A DNA stretch of 64,000 bases from Aulostomus chinensis (taxonomy: Eukaryota; Chordata; Actinopteri; Syngnathiformes; Aulostomidae), in NCBI GenBank assembly GCA_037954235.1, contig JBBMOA010000015.1, forward strand, positions 24,625,569 to 24,689,568. Direction: 5' to 3'. Shown here piece by piece: positions 9,683 through 20,440 of this stretch (the stretch's first letter is position 1; each line of letters starts with the position of its first letter). The position numbers and the translations under genes were made by a program. The notes beneath the pieces are model-generated. The model saw only the letters and a list, made by a program, of their open reading frames with translations, searched no databases and was not told the DNA's origin.

Positions 9683-9877
9683 CCTTGAGATTAAGAGTCT
9701 CAGCAACATTTCAGGGAGCGGGAGGATCTGCTGCACAACTCTGACAAGTGGCTGATGAGCCGGTTCCAGCTTCTGCGGGCCATTCTCCTGCAAATTTGTG
9801 AGGAGCTGCGACCGGCGCTCCAGCACAGAACCGCCAGGAGCCGAGCTGTTGAATGTAGTCCTACGTTTAGCTTGCAT
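9683..9877 (-). CDS. Candidate upstream exon of the 592-codon gene
   Basis: On the minus strand an ATG at 9877 opens MQAKRRTTFNSSAPGGSVLE, followed by RRSQLLTNLQENGPQKLEP and a Leu-rich helix to about 9683. The frame then runs into the minisatellite. A GTCGTG donor-like site follows AAG near 9688 but is weak. Reading direction and distance (about 220 bp from the acceptor-like site at 9463) are compatible with a first coding exon. Nothing in the sequence proves the splice. Confidence 0.3.
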
Positions 9878-10200
9878 TGTTTAGGAAGTTAGAACTGCAG
9901 ACATGCAGTAGAAATAGAGAGGAAATCTTTCAGAGTGCTAGCAGTGGTGCAAGCTGATGACGTAGTGATGCTCGTGCAGGTTTAGTGAGGAAAACTGTGC
10001 ATTGTATCACTTTGATCGTTCAGTAAAGGAGGAGCCATCACTTTTCTATCGTCGTCATAAAACTTCAAATACGCGTAGTGACTCATTCTTTCCGTAATTA
10101 GAAGAGGTTCAGATGTATGAACATGATGATCAACAACACTGGTGATTAGAAGGGAACTTTAGCCAATAACAGGTCCCACCACTGTTTTCATCTCGCGGGG
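9878..10200. other. Putative 5' flank of the minus-strand gene
   Basis: No coding support. It may hold the promoter of the 592-codon gene, but no clear TATA box or CpG island was seen. Confidence 0.4.
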
Positions 10201-10491
10201 TTAGGTTTGGGGTTGCTCTGAACCTACCGCGTTCACCCTCTCACACTTCTGATCCCAGTCACAACATTTATTGTTTGTCCTGACACCACTGGACAGACTG
10301 CCAAACAAAATCTGCTGTCTCTCCTCCACCTCCCCGACCAGCACCTCCAGCTTGCACGCCATGAACCTCTTTTTTAGTGACATTGTTAAGGGAGTGCAGA
10401 CAGCAGAGACCTTATTTAAATGAATTTGCTTATTTATAGGTGGGTGTAACGGGGGCGGGCCCGGTGCTTCGACATCTGCGCTCAATTCCAC
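10201..10491 (-). pseudogene. Fragment of Myb/SANT-like protein of Harbinger type
   Basis: The minus-strand frame contains LEVLVGEVEERQQILFGSLS, SGVRTNNKCCDWD and a following ERVNAVGSEQ. This is the pattern of the Myb/SANT-like DNA-binding domain (NAIF1-like) found in Harbinger-transposon accessory proteins and their domesticated relatives: helix with EVEER, FGSLSSGV..N.K...W, then NAVG. The domain stops after about 55 residues and no transposase follows. The upstream 40 residues look non-homologous. It is best explained as a transposon remnant; a truncated host gene cannot be excluded. Confidence 0.6.
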
Positions 10492-11751
10492 GCTGATTGG
10501 GATGAATCAAGGAAACGTGTGTGGATTCTGGCGCTCACACATATTGATACATCCGGATTTTTTTGTGCATACACAAATTTGGCGATTCTTGCAACTGCAG
10601 TTTTTTTGTATGAGATCCACCCAAGTATTGCTACATGAGGCCCCTGGACACCAGCAGACCTCTCAACACCTGCAGCATTTTTCAGCTCCACACAAAGCCA
10701 ACATTCACTGACTCATCATCATCCGGGCACCAAAGCAGCTCAGCAGACCTCTGCCATTTTCATAATGTCTCCATTATTCATGTTCTGATTATTTTCATTC
10801 ACAAACTAGAGAGTTGTGAAATACCACAACAGTTTTCAGCTTGGTGGTGAACAGTATTTCAACTTACATTCCACTGGTGTAATGGCAGTGACTGATGTAT
10901 ACTCTATGCAGTAGTACTAATCAAGTGCAGTCCGAACTGATACTTTATCTCCAATGATACGAAGGATAATAATGTGAAAATGGACGAATAATGAATATAA
11001 TGTCAAGTCATGTCAACTTTACTCAGCAGCACAAAGTTAATTTCAGAAAACAAAAGACATTTTACAAAGCACCTGGAGTTTGGTTGTGTCAAGTGGACAA
11101 CTTTCTGCTCTGGGCCAGCCAAGTCTGTGCAGAGAGACACTTTGACGAAAGTGTCCAGGGTGTTGTGGAGTCTTTGCTTGTTTCTGTGTTGTTCTTGTGT
11201 TGATGAAACTGCTGGGTGCCCGCTGGTTGAATAGAAAGGATCTTTAATTTGAGTGTATAAACTTTGTCCTGCATTCAGGAAAAACTGAGTGACAGCCCTT
11301 TTTTTCCACTCTAACAAGTCTAAAATGTCATTACAATAATTTAAGTTCTTAAAATCCAATTTAGCATGTTTTTGTTTTTTGTTGCTTTCTTTTGGCTGAC
11401 AGGACAAATGCTTGGACACTGAAAAATCATCAAGTTTGGAGTTCAGTGAGGATGACTGGGTCCCTCAGTCAACTTCTGACGGTCACTCTCTGGAGCAGAT
11501 TGTTTACGTGAAGATATTAAACGGCACAAGGATAAGAAGAGTAAGGTTCCGAAAACATCTTCATCCAGCTTTCAAGAAGTAGATGACCAACCATGCAAGA
11601 GAAGGTAAATGAGAGGTGACAGTTTATCAGAAAATATCAAACAACACAAGGGCAAGAAGAGGAAGACACAGAAAATGCATGTGACAGATTCTAGTTCCCT
11701 GACAGCAGCACTGGAGAACCGTCTTTACCTGATAGTTCTGATGGGACGGCA
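10492..11751. other. Mostly non-coding; possible N-terminal relic of the downstream pseudogene at about 11420-11580
   Basis: At 11424-11580 a plus-strand reading gives an acidic stretch (LEFSEDDWVPQSTSDG) followed by basic residues. That suits the N-terminal region of zinc-finger/recombinase proteins of the type found at 11752-12703, but it is not conserved enough to call. No other gene is seen. Confidence 0.35.
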
Positions 11752-12703
11752 ATGATGCTGAAGAAGAATGAACATGGTAGCAGACTGTACAACAAAAGGT
11801 TCTACTGCTTTTTCTGCTTTAATCCTTTCAGCAAATTGGCACGTCATTTGGAATCGAAACACAAAGATAAACCAGAAGAGGCAAGAGAGCAGTCACATTT
11901 CCAGAGGGGTCAAAAGAACAGAGAATACAGTTCAGTTTCCTGAGGAATAGAGGGAACCGTGTTCACGATAATCAGGTACTTAAAAAAGGAAAAGGAATGA
12001 TGAAACCCTGTCAACAATCCAGTGTCAATGTAACAACCAGTGATTACATGCACTGCGTGACCTGTGAGGCTTCCCTCAAGAGGAAATTCCCTTGGAGGCA
12101 CATGAAGAGATGCCCTCTACACAAGAAAGTCCAAAGTTTGAAGCCAGGATAAAAAGAGCTCAGGCCCTTTGTGCATATGCTCAGCCAGTTCCAGACAGTG
12201 TGAATGCACGACTTTGGAAACTGGCGCTTGACATGCAGCAAGATGATGCTACAGATGTTGTTCACAAAGAGCAAAGCATACTGACATTGGGGGAACATCT
12301 CTTCAACAAGCATGGGCATGATGTCACAAAACACAATGATATCAGACAAAAGATGCGGGAGACAGGGGGACTGGTTCTACAAGGAAAGAAGAATGGCAAG
12401 TTGGAGAAGGTGCCAGAGTTCTTTGTGCCAGCTAATTTCCCTTTTGTGATAGAAGCAGTGAAGAATGTGGCTGGTTTCAATGAGGAAACAAACAAATACA
12501 AAACACCATCGTTGGTGTTGAAGTTAGGCCACACCCTCAATAAAATGGAAAATATTGTTGAATGTGAAGGAAAAGGAGAAGGAGAATGTGCTAATGCTGT
12601 GCTCCAGCACATCGTTGTTAAAAGTTATTTAGAAGCCATAATTCCGGAGAGTGTTGTTCATTTTATATGTGGCCCAAGGAAAAGTGGTTATGATGTGCAG
12701 TGA
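11752..12703 (+). pseudogene. C2H2-type zinc finger / tyrosine-recombinase-like gene, frameshifted
   Basis: The first frame gives KRFYCFFCFNPFSKLARHLE and then SKHKDKPEEA, a C-x2-C-x9-H-x4-H finger. After a frameshift near 11930 a second frame gives LRNRGNRVHDN and MHCVTCEASLKRKFPWRHMK followed by RC, a second CxxC...H-x-C finger. After another shift near 12135 the longest frame (12092-12703) gives RAQALCAYAQPVPDSVNARL, KQSILTLGEHLF-type text and YKTPSLVLKLGHTLNKMENI. From memory this order matches a teleost protein family that ends in a phage-integrase/Crypton-like tyrosine recombinase domain. The catalytic R-H-R-Y part is missing. Two shifts and 3' truncation mark it as a pseudogene. Whether the parent is a transposon or a host gene is unresolved. 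Confidence 0.6.
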
Positions 12704-13666
12704 TGATTCCACTGCAGGAGGAAGTGGGCTCATCAAGTACTTGATATTTAAGTGTTATTTTTACAGGCAACCCTGTTACAAGCCAAGAGCATAACAGTGT
12801 TGAGAAATGAAGCTCTTAATACATTTGTCTTGAGTCCAACATGCACAGATCTCTCATACAAACACAAGTCAATGGTGAAGATGAAAATGCAAAATAAAAC
12901 TTAAGAATACAAATATGATGCAGACACCTTACTGAAGTGAAGTTCTTTAATGATTGTAAAAACAAACTCTCCATCGCTGTACTGGCTTGAAAATGGAAAG
13001 AAATCTTTTACAGACAATGTGTAACAGTGACACCTGGTTGTGGTTTGTGGTAAGACACAACTACTGCGTCCCCACTGGGATAGAATCATCAGACAAAATG
13101 TGAGATTTATATTTTGAGAAAATCTGATATTTGACTCTCATTTTTAAGTTTTGAAAAATCAGCAAAAAATGTGTGGTAAAACCAAGCCTGTATCTCTTTT
13201 AGAAAGTTGTGTCCCCGCCTGTAGCCACCATGCAAGCCAGGTTTTAAGTCCCCTCAACGTGGAAAAAACACGAGTGTGTGTGTTCTTGTATTACTACACT
13301 TCTTGGGACATCAACCCATAGTTCCAGAGAAAACCTTTGCATCTGATGGAAAAATGGCTCACATGCAGCCTGGTAGTGAAATATTGAAAAAATGGCATGG
13401 ACCCAAGAAGGAGGGATTTTTATTGGGTGTGTATTGTATTGGTTTTAAGAAATGCGCCCCCTTTTGGCCAACATATGTAATTGCAAGCCTGACTCAGACA
13501 TTAAAATGAGGCGATGAAAGACATCATTTTTTTTGTAACTGCCTACATTTGAAAAAAAAAAACATAACTGTATATTTGTTTATTATGTACATTTTATATA
13601 GTTCATAAAAATCCATTTAAGACCACAAAATATTAAATAAATTATGATGACCTTAATGGATTGTAT
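12704..13666. other. Non-coding; no gene recognised
   Basis: AT-rich intergenic DNA. No coding, RNA or clear repeat signature was found apart from short A/T homopolymers. Confidence 0.5.
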
Positions 13667-14582
13667 ATGAGGCAAGGCAAGGCAATTTTATTTGTAGAGC
13701 CCGTTTTCACCAACAGTTTGTCTCAAAGGGCTTCACATGGCATCATAACAACATCCTCTGCCCTTAGACCCTCACATCGACTGAGGAAAAACTCCATAGA
13801 AAACCCTTTTAACAGGGAAAAATCTGAGAAACCTCAGGGTGAGCAACAGAGGAGGGATCCCTCACCCAGGACGGACAGACGTGCAGTAGATGTTGTTACA
13901 GACAAGAAAACAGTTTACAATACAAAATGTGGGAAACACGGAAATGTTAATAACAGCTGAAGAAGGAAGCTTCTGGAAGGGGAGGCAGGGAGAGCAAGCC
14001 AGCTTGATGGGGGACTGGATGGCAGACTGGTTCATGGAAGGGGAGCGCAGGCCGGTGTAACAGTGGGGAATAAGGGGGGAGGGGGGCGATGCAGGCGGCG
14101 GTTGGGGCTCTGGTGGATCTGTGGAAACACAGAGAGACTGCGAGACACCAAGGCCAAACTAAAAAGTGCAACAAGTAATGGTAATGACAGTTCCAAAAAT
14201 GTGCAGGGAGGAGAGGAGGAGAGAGGGGGAGAGGAGAGGAGAGGAGAGGAGGGGGGAGGAGGGAAGGGCTCCACATAACCTAATGTGTCCCCCAGCAGTC
14301 TCAGCCGATAGCAGCATAGCTATCAATGGTTCAGAGCTACCTGAACCAGTCCTGACTGAAAGCTCTGTCATAAAGGAAAGTCTTAAGCCTGGACTTAAAC
14401 GTAGTTAAAGTGTCTGCCTCTCTGACCCATGGAGAGATGCTGGTTCCACAGTAGAGGAGCCGGTACCTGAAGGCTCTACCTCCCAGTCTGTTTTCGAGAT
14501 ACTGGGAATCACTAAAAGACCTGCATTCTGGGAGCAGAGTGCTCTGATCGGACAGTATAATATTTTTAATTTTCCTGTACAT
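13667..14582 (-). mobile_element. 5'-truncated LINE: RT C-terminus, 3' UTR and (TTGCC)n tail
   Basis: On the minus strand the element starts in the C-terminal end of a reverse transcriptase polyprotein (WVREADTLTTFKSRLKTFLY, the typical LxxFKxxLKT(Y/F)L ending). A long 3' UTR follows, including a purine-rich GAGAGGAG tract at 14205-14265, and it ends at ATTGCCTTGCCTTGCC near 13667. The same 3' region recurs at 19766-20440, 29579-29945 and 34672-34930. The precise clade is uncertain (Rex1- or L2-like). Confidence 0.75.
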
Positions 14583-14625
14583 AATTGTGATGATGATGGT
14601 GATGACACTTGTATAACTAAATCAT

Positions 14626-14646
14626 GGGGGGGGGGGGGGGGGGGGT
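14626..14646. repeat. Poly-G run
   Basis: About 20 consecutive G, broken near the end by one T. Length may be unreliable in the assembly. Confidence 0.8.
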
Positions 14647-15140
14647 GGACCTTCATGCCTAACATAATGTCTGTGTGCAAAACACTTAAAGGATTCCCCA
14701 ACTCTCCAAGCTCACTGGATCCTTTCTGCCTTGACTGCAACAACCATCGATCACAAGTCATGACTAGTTAGTGGAAGACTAAACAATCAGATTGAGGAAT
14801 GGCTTGAGCTGAACTTGAGCTGGTACTCGCCAACTATTTTGCAAAGAAAAGAAACCTATGCCTGTATTTCTCAAATGCAATTACGTGTCTAACTAATTTC
14901 ATTTCACCATGGGCAGGACCAGTGCTTTTGTAATGCCGTTGTGCACCAAACTGCACATCAGAACTGAGGCGAAAAGGCAGGAACACAACAATGGCGACTG
15001 CTTTAAACAAGACAGATGCTATCAAGGCTGTTCTAAATCAACTAAAAGAATCAATTACTTTGACACAAGTTTTTATTCATTTTTAATAAATTCTTTCAAG
15101 CCAAAGTGTCACACCGCAGTGAGGTGGTGGGTATTTGTCT
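14647..15140. other. Non-coding; no feature recognised
   Basis: Short frames only. No domain, RNA or repeat signature could be supported. Confidence 0.4.
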
Positions 15141-15713
15141 TGTCACTTCCTGTCTTATTGTGAAATATTGACTCTCCTCTCATTTCAGGTCACTTGCCCT
15201 TCCTCCTGTGCCAGTCTGATTGTCTGCCCCACCCTGATTGTTTCCACCTGTGTCCCCTTACCTTGTGTTTAAATAGTCTTGGTCTCCCTTTGTCCAGTGC
15301 CAGTGTGTTTTGTCCTCGTGCGTTCAGCCTAGCCAGTGATTCAAAGCCCTTGTCACAGCCTTGATCGTGTTACACAGCCGTGCCTGTTGTTTTCTGTTTG
15401 TATTCCTCTGAGAGAGTTTTTGGTTGTAAGTTTGATACCAGTAGTGATTTGATAGTAGTGATTTTTTTTTTTTTTGGTTAAACTTTCATAGTCCTAGGCT
15501 TCCAGTTTTCAGGAGTGCTTTTGAGTTTTCTTCATTCTGTCTATTTTTCCTCCTTGATTGGAGCGATTTTCATTTGGTATCTGTTTCATAGCTCTGAGTA
15601 GATTAGTTGAATTTTCAAAGCCCTTCGATTTCTCGGCTCAGAGCATCAAACAATAAAATCCCTTGCGGTGAACCCTGCATCTGTGTCCTGTGTCTGAGCC
15701 TGGTCCTGTCACA
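15141..15713 (+). mobile_element. Probable solo LTR of a Ty3-type retrotransposon
   Basis: It begins TGTCACTTCCTG and ends CCTGGTCCTGTCACA, giving TG...CA termini with a short inverted TGTCA/TGTCA-like end. It contains CACCTGTGTCCCC, a TATA-like TTTAAATAG near 15270 and AATAAA at about 15652. These are features of a promoter/polyadenylation LTR. No internal gag or pol lies on either side. A target-site duplication was not recognised. Confidence 0.6.
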
Positions 15714-15779
15714 AAGAAAGGTGATGGGAAGGTATCAGTCACCTACTTTCTATTACTGACATTTTTAACATATCACTGT

Positions 15780-15960
15780 CACAGACACCGTCGTCTCTAC
15801 ACCTACAACGTTTAAATGACTACCACTCTGTAGCATTCAACTCCATCCTAATGAATTGCTTTAAAAAACTGGTTCATGGAACAATAAACCCAACCTGGAC
15901 CCTCAAGAGTTTGCCTTCAGTTCCAACAGATCCAGAGGATGGCATGTCAGGATCAGGACA
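15780..15960 (+). pseudogene. LINE reverse-transcriptase fragment
   Basis: A plus-strand frame gives LNDYHSVAFNSILMNCFKKL followed by VHG. This is a degenerate form of the NDYRPVALTS..MKCFERLV block that precedes the palm motifs in CR1/L2-group reverse transcriptases. It ends within about 100 bp. Confidence 0.55.
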
Positions 15961-16997
15961 CACTTAATTGTCCCCGCAAGCCAGATTCGGGCAAGGAGGC
16001 TGAAATACAGGAGCCAGCAAAGCTTCAATGCCGGAAATGACATTTCATTTTCAAAAAACATAACACAAGGAGCTGCAGACAAATATGGCAGAATTGTAGC
16101 CTCACACCAGGTCAGAACTTTCCCTCTAAGCACCACGAGCGGAAAAGAAACTCACTTAAATACCCATCTGCAATATGGCTAATTGGAGCAAACCATTACG
16201 GCGGGGACCCACCAACTCCAGAATGGTTTACCCCGTTCCCCTTAATACAATGATGTACATCACAATCCACCATGCACCATTCCCCTTTATATACCACAAA
16301 CATTTGTTTGTGCGCCCATAACTCACAGAAGGTGCAAAAACAAACACCCCTTAACACAATGGAACACACACACACACCCCGTGCCTTGAGCTCCATAAAG
16401 ACAGCACCTGCAGCAGCGCGTGCCTCCACTGAGGAGCAGTGGAGCCGGACCAGGCATGTTGTCGATACTAGAGAGTCCAGGTAATAATGTGTGTGTATAT
16501 AGGACCAGAGTCTATAGCAGTGAGCAGATGAAGAGTGGGACGCGTAGTGGGTCCCTCATGACACACTGGGATGTTAGGTAGGAGTGAAAAGAGTCGCAGA
16601 TGAGTTGTGGGTGAGGCGAGTGACAGCCGCGGCACACTGTTCTCGACGCCGGCGCACCGCTTGTGTAACCTGTGTCACCAAGCATGGCAGCAACAAACAC
16701 ATCCAAATCATAATATACTCATCAAGTCTCTTAAACAATGGTGTGTGTGTGCGCGCACGTGTGTTCAAATGTCCAGGCACCATCCCTCGTCTCCTTCGTG
16801 AGCCACGTCACGTTATGGCGTCCAGACAGGGAGACAGTGAGAAGGGGGGGTGCTCACCATCTCACAGGCATATTTTGAAGCTCGTGCAGTAACGATATAC
16901 ATTGCAATATATTATTTTCTTCTGTATATACAGTTTATGTCAAAATGACTGTTTCTGAACATACTCACATAGCAGATACATTGCAGCTGAATCAATT
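15961..16997. other. Non-coding; no gene recognised
   Basis: Includes a short CA tract near 16367 and a GTGTGTGTGCGCGC tract near 16741. The small frames here have no recognisable domain. Confidence 0.45.
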
Positions 16998-17919
16998 CCG
17001 AGGGAAGGTTGGGATTCTGACCAAATACAAGTTGGTGTGGACTATAACCACGAACACTGTGCATACAGTTTTTAGTCATAAGGGCCCAGTCTAAAGCAGT
17101 GTCCCAGTCACATCCATTTTCCTTTCTCACCTTCAAAATGATATCGGCGAGAGTCTGATTGTGTCTTTCCAACAGTACGTTGCTCCAAGGACTGGATGCT
17201 GCTGTTGTCCTCGTCTCAATGTTGAAGTTTTCTGATATGTCTCTTAACTCCTCGTTATTGAACTCCCCACCGTTGTCATGGAGCCAATTGCGAGGGGGGC
17301 CATGAACACTGATCCATGTGTGCATGAGAGCATTGACAATTGCAGAGGCCCTTTTTGTTCTCACAATGCTTCCCGCGCTGAAGCGTGTGAACTGGTCTAT
17401 TACATGTAGGTACCAAACTCCTGGCTCCAACTCATGAAGATCCACTGCGACAGTTTCATTATACTCCGGAGCTAGAGGCAGACCAACAGCTGGTTTCGGC
17501 TTTGTCTTGCTGTATCTCTGACATATATCACAGTCCTGTCCTATTTGTTGTTGACTGGAGAAACACTCTTTGTCTCTGTTTCCTGAGCTTTGCATCAGCC
17601 TCTGCAGTCTGTCTGCGGATGCGTGACCAAACTGCTTGTGAAGCTTAAGAAGGACTTTCCACTTTTCACCTGGCAACATGTTTTCTGTCACTGTCAGCAC
17701 TTCATCTTCATCTGTCACTGCAGGCGTCTCACCATGCCCCGCCTGTCTCCTTGTGTTGTCGTTGTCTCTAATGTTCACACAGTAGTGTCCTGAGCTCGTG
17801 AACTCAAGAGGCATCTGATGCTTAAACATCACTGCTCTGTCATTTTGCATGTCCAAAACAGTTCCGGCTCTTGTCAGTGATGTTTTACTCAGCAGCAGTG
17901 AGATGTCAACATTAACCAC
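16998..17919 (-). pseudogene. Copia integrase (zinc-binding and catalytic core)
   Basis: The frame contains the HHCC zinc-binding module (HKQFGHASADRLQRL ... CDICQRYSKTK). The first catalytic aspartate is in AVDLHELEPG. The second is in HDNGGEFNNEELRD and the glutamate is in SPWSNVLLERHNQ, 35 residues on. WDTALDWALMTKNCMHSVRG and YSPHQLVFGQNPNLPSE follow. About 310 residues match the integrase; the last residues before the stop (after PSEL) are read from unrelated DNA. The frame itself has no internal stop, so it is younger or less damaged than gag, but the lack of RT means the element is not autonomous. Confidence 0.85.
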
Positions 17920-17926
17920 TTCTGTC

Positions 17927-18248
17927 TCAATGTGAGATCTTGGCAGGTAGTTTCACTTTTCTATTGGAATATACTAAATTGCCATCACCAAAACCAAAAG
18001 GTCTGCAACTGCGCACTTCAGTGCTCATTAGCTTGTTTTGCTGTTGTTTACTGAGACCATTTACATAGCTGTCAAGCCACTTCTCCCTACATACGGTGCG
18101 AGCGCATGCAGTGTCTATGATGGCTGAACCAAGAGACTCAGTTGTGAAAATCTCAGCTTCACACATGGGATAATTTGTCAGCAATGTGATGTTAACTTCC
18201 TCCACATCTTCTTCTTCAGGTATTCTTACTTGTTCGGTCATTTTTGTG
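17927..18248 (-). pseudogene. Copia aspartic protease region
   Basis: The frame contains AIIDTACARTVCREKWLDSY, in which DTA is the aspartic-protease active-site triad. The upstream acidic linker PEEEDVEEVNITLL and the downstream FGFGDGN block suit a retroelement protease. It sits between the zinc knuckle and integrase and is separated from integrase by a stop/frame change near 17920. Confidence 0.7.
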
Positions 18249-18962
18249 AGGACAGTCTCTGGCCCAATGAAATGTGCTTTGGCACACAGCGCATTTTGAT
18301 CACTTACCGAACTTATCCAGTGGGTTAGTACCCAGCAACAGTGTCTTTTTGTCATTTTGAAACGTCGTGTTTCGTCTTCCCTTTCCTTGTCTTTGTTCTG
18401 TAAAGAAAGCTGCATCTTAATTTCACTGTATTCCGTTTAACGTGCCAGGCACGCTGCCGCCAAAAATGCGTTTTAGCGCCGACTTCATAGATGAGACCTT
18501 AAGATCAGGACATGCCATCAATGCGAGTGATCTGTTTTTTTCATCAAGGCAGGCTGTGTCTAGCAATTTGAATGCTAACACAGCGTCAGGGAGCACCATG
18601 TTATACTTCTTCATGCGATTGTATCGCTGCTCAAAGTCAATAATGTAGTCCCCCATTGACACGGAACTGTCTTTCATTAAACGGTCAAAATGTGAATACG
18701 CTTCGTAAGCGCGGTCTTTTTCTTCTTACTCGAAAACACGATCCAGTTTCTCCCACAACGTCGCCATACCATTATCGTTGTCCAACTCTTCCGCTGGTAT
18801 TTCCATGGCAATCTCCTTGGCTCTTCCTTCGAGCTCCAAAGCAACAGCCAGGGCTTGTTTCTTTTTGTCGAGTTCGGTAACTCGTCTCCATATGTTGACT
18901 TCATTTTTTCCAACATTTGTACGGTCGGGCTTCGTCAAATTTCAGCGGTAGTTCGCAGCCAT
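18249..18962 (-). pseudogene. Copia gag with CCHC zinc knuckle (copy 2)
   Basis: Gag opens at an ATG near 18962 but shifts frame within ten codons. Later frames give VTELDKKKQALAVALELEGR, VSMGDYIIDFEQRYNRMKKY and MKSALKRIFGGSVPG. A zinc knuckle, CAVCQSTFHWARDC (C-x2-C-x4-H-x4-C), is encoded at 18293-18252 in a different frame just after a TGA. At least three lesions are visible (near 18945, 18725 and 18310). The layout (helical gag then a single knuckle before protease) is typical of copia-type gag. Confidence 0.75.
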
Positions 18963-18970
18963 CTTCCAAC

Positions 18971-18985
18971 CATCCCCTGCTACCA
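18971..18985 (-). other. Copia primer-binding site matching initiator tRNA-Met (copy 2)
   Basis: The minus strand reads TGGTAGCAGGGGATG. It complements the 3' terminus ATCCTCTGCTA plus CCA of the initiator tRNA, with one mismatch. It starts one base inside the LTR end. Confidence 0.8.
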
Positions 18986-18986
18986 G

Positions 18987-19137
18987 TGTAAATCATGACT
19001 TAGTAAACACAACATTTCTTCAGTTTTTTCCCATTTATTCCACATTCAACAGTGGGAGTAAAACAGCAACAACCTCCCTCCATTTTCCTTCGTCTCACAC
19101 ACACTTCCGTCCTCCCTGCGCATGCGCATAACCCACA
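18987..19137 (-). repeat. 5' LTR of copia copy 2
   Basis: On the minus strand it starts TGTGGGTTATGCG and ends TTTACA, giving TG...CA ends over about 151 bp. It contains AATAAA (plus-strand TTTATT near 19034) and the GCGCATGCGC core shared with copy 1. The 3' LTR is missing, so the boundaries are inferred from the primer-binding site and the TG. Confidence 0.6.
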
Positions 19138-19181
19138 GTAGCCGGTACCATGCTGAGTGCAATATAGGAAAATCACAAGTT

Positions 19182-19765
19182 AGCAAGCCTCCTCTAGACC
19201 CCGAGGTTCGAGCCAACTATAGACTGATATCCAACCTCCCCTTTCTCTCTAAAATCCTGGAGAAAGCAGTTGCTAATCAGCTGAGTGACTTCCTACATAA
19301 GAGTTTATTTGAGGATGTTCAGTCTGGTTTGAGAGCCCATCCCAGCACAGAGACAGCATTGGTAGAAATTACTCACCACCTGTTAATTTCATCAGATGAT
19401 GGCTTTGTGTCTGTACTCGTCCTTTTAGACCTCAGTGCTGCCTTTGACACAACTGACCATCAAATCCTGCTACAGAGACTTGAAGACTTCATCGGCATTG
19501 AGGGAACAAATTGGTTTAAATCATATTTATCAGGTTGATTCCAGTTTATACACATTAATGATAAATTGATACAAACAGAAGTTAAACACGGTGTTCCCCA
19601 AAGTTCAGTGCTTGGGCCAACACTCTTCACTTCATAAATCCTTCCTTTAGGTCTTATTATTTGGAAACACTCCATAAATTTCCATTGTTAAGCAGATGAT
19701 ACTCAATTATATTCATCAATAAAGCCAGATGAAGGCCAACAGTTACTAAACTACAAGCATGCATT
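19182..19765 (+). pseudogene. L2-type LINE reverse-transcriptase fragment
   Basis: The frame gives NYRLISNLPFLSKILEKAVA, then QSGLRAHPSTETAL and VLVLLDLSAAFDTTDHQILL (palm motif A). In shifted frames VKHGVPQSSVLGPTLF (motif B) and ADDTQLYSSI (motif C) follow up to 19765. Motif spacing and wording are those of L2/CR1-group LINE polymerases. One or more indels after SYLSG (about 19538) break the frame. The fragment ends where the (GGCAA)n tail of another LINE begins at 19766. Confidence 0.8.
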
Positions 19766-20440
19766 ACTGACATGAAGGCAAGGCAAGGCAATTTTATTTG
19801 TAGAGCCGTTTTCACCACCAGTTTGTCTCAAAGGGCTTCATATGGCATCATAACAACATCCTCTGCCCTCAGACCCTCACATCGACTGAGGAAAAACTCC
19901 ATAGAAAAACTTTAACAGGGAAAAATCTGAGAAACCTCAGGGTGAGCAACAGAGGAGGGATCTCTCACCCAGGAGGGACAGACGTGCAGTAGATGTTGTG
20001 ACAGACAAGAAAACAGTTTACAATACAAAATGTGGAAAACATGGAAGTGTTAATAACAGTTGAAGAAGGAAGCTTCTGGTAGGGGAGGCAGGGAGAGCAA
20101 GCTAGCTTGATGGGGGACTGGATGGTAGACTGGTTCATGGAAGGGGAGCGCAGGCCGGGGTAACAGCAGGGGATAAAAAAGGGGGGATGGGGGGGTGATG
20201 CAGGCGGCGGTTGGAGCAGAGAGATGGAGCTCTGGTGGATCTGTGGAAACACAGAGAGACTGCAAGACACCAAGGCCAAACTACAAAGTGCAACAAGTAA
20301 TGGTAATGACAGTTCCAAAATGTGCAGGAGGAGAGGAGGAGAGAGGGGGAGAGGAGGGGAGAGGAGAGGAGAGGGGGGGGGGAGAGGAGAGGGCTCCATG
20401 TAACCAAATGTGTCCCCCAGCAGTCTAAGCCTATAGCAGC
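19766..20440 (-). mobile_element. LINE 3' UTR with (TTGCC)n tail inserted into the L2 fragment
   Basis: It is nearly the same sequence as 13667-14330: GGCAAGGCAAGGCAATTTTA at the end, AACAACATCCTCTGCC and a GAGAGGAG tract at 20330-20390. The element runs on the minus strand and its tail abuts the plus-strand L2 RT fragment at 19766. Confidence 0.75.

Larger units (their letters stand above)
16998..19137 (-). mobile_element. Ty1/copia-type LTR retrotransposon, 3'-truncated (copy 2)
   Basis: On the minus strand the order is LTR (19137-18987), iMet primer-binding site, gag with zinc knuckle, aspartic protease, then integrase to 16998. Integrase follows protease directly, which is the copia order. 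Everything downstream of integrase, including reverse transcriptase, is gone; the frame runs into unrelated DNA after FGQNPNLPSEL. Gag carries several frameshifts. It is related to copy 1 and preserves the protease and N-terminal integrase that copy 1 lost. Confidence 0.85.

Noticed and set aside
12262..12612. A 116-codon minus-strand frame
   Set aside because: Antisense shadow of the zinc-finger/recombinase pseudogene.
14063..14408. Glu/Gly/Arg-rich and Pro/Ser/Leu-rich frames near 14.1-14.4 kb
   Set aside because: They come from the GAGAGGAG tract of a LINE 3' UTR and recur with it at 20.2-20.4 kb.
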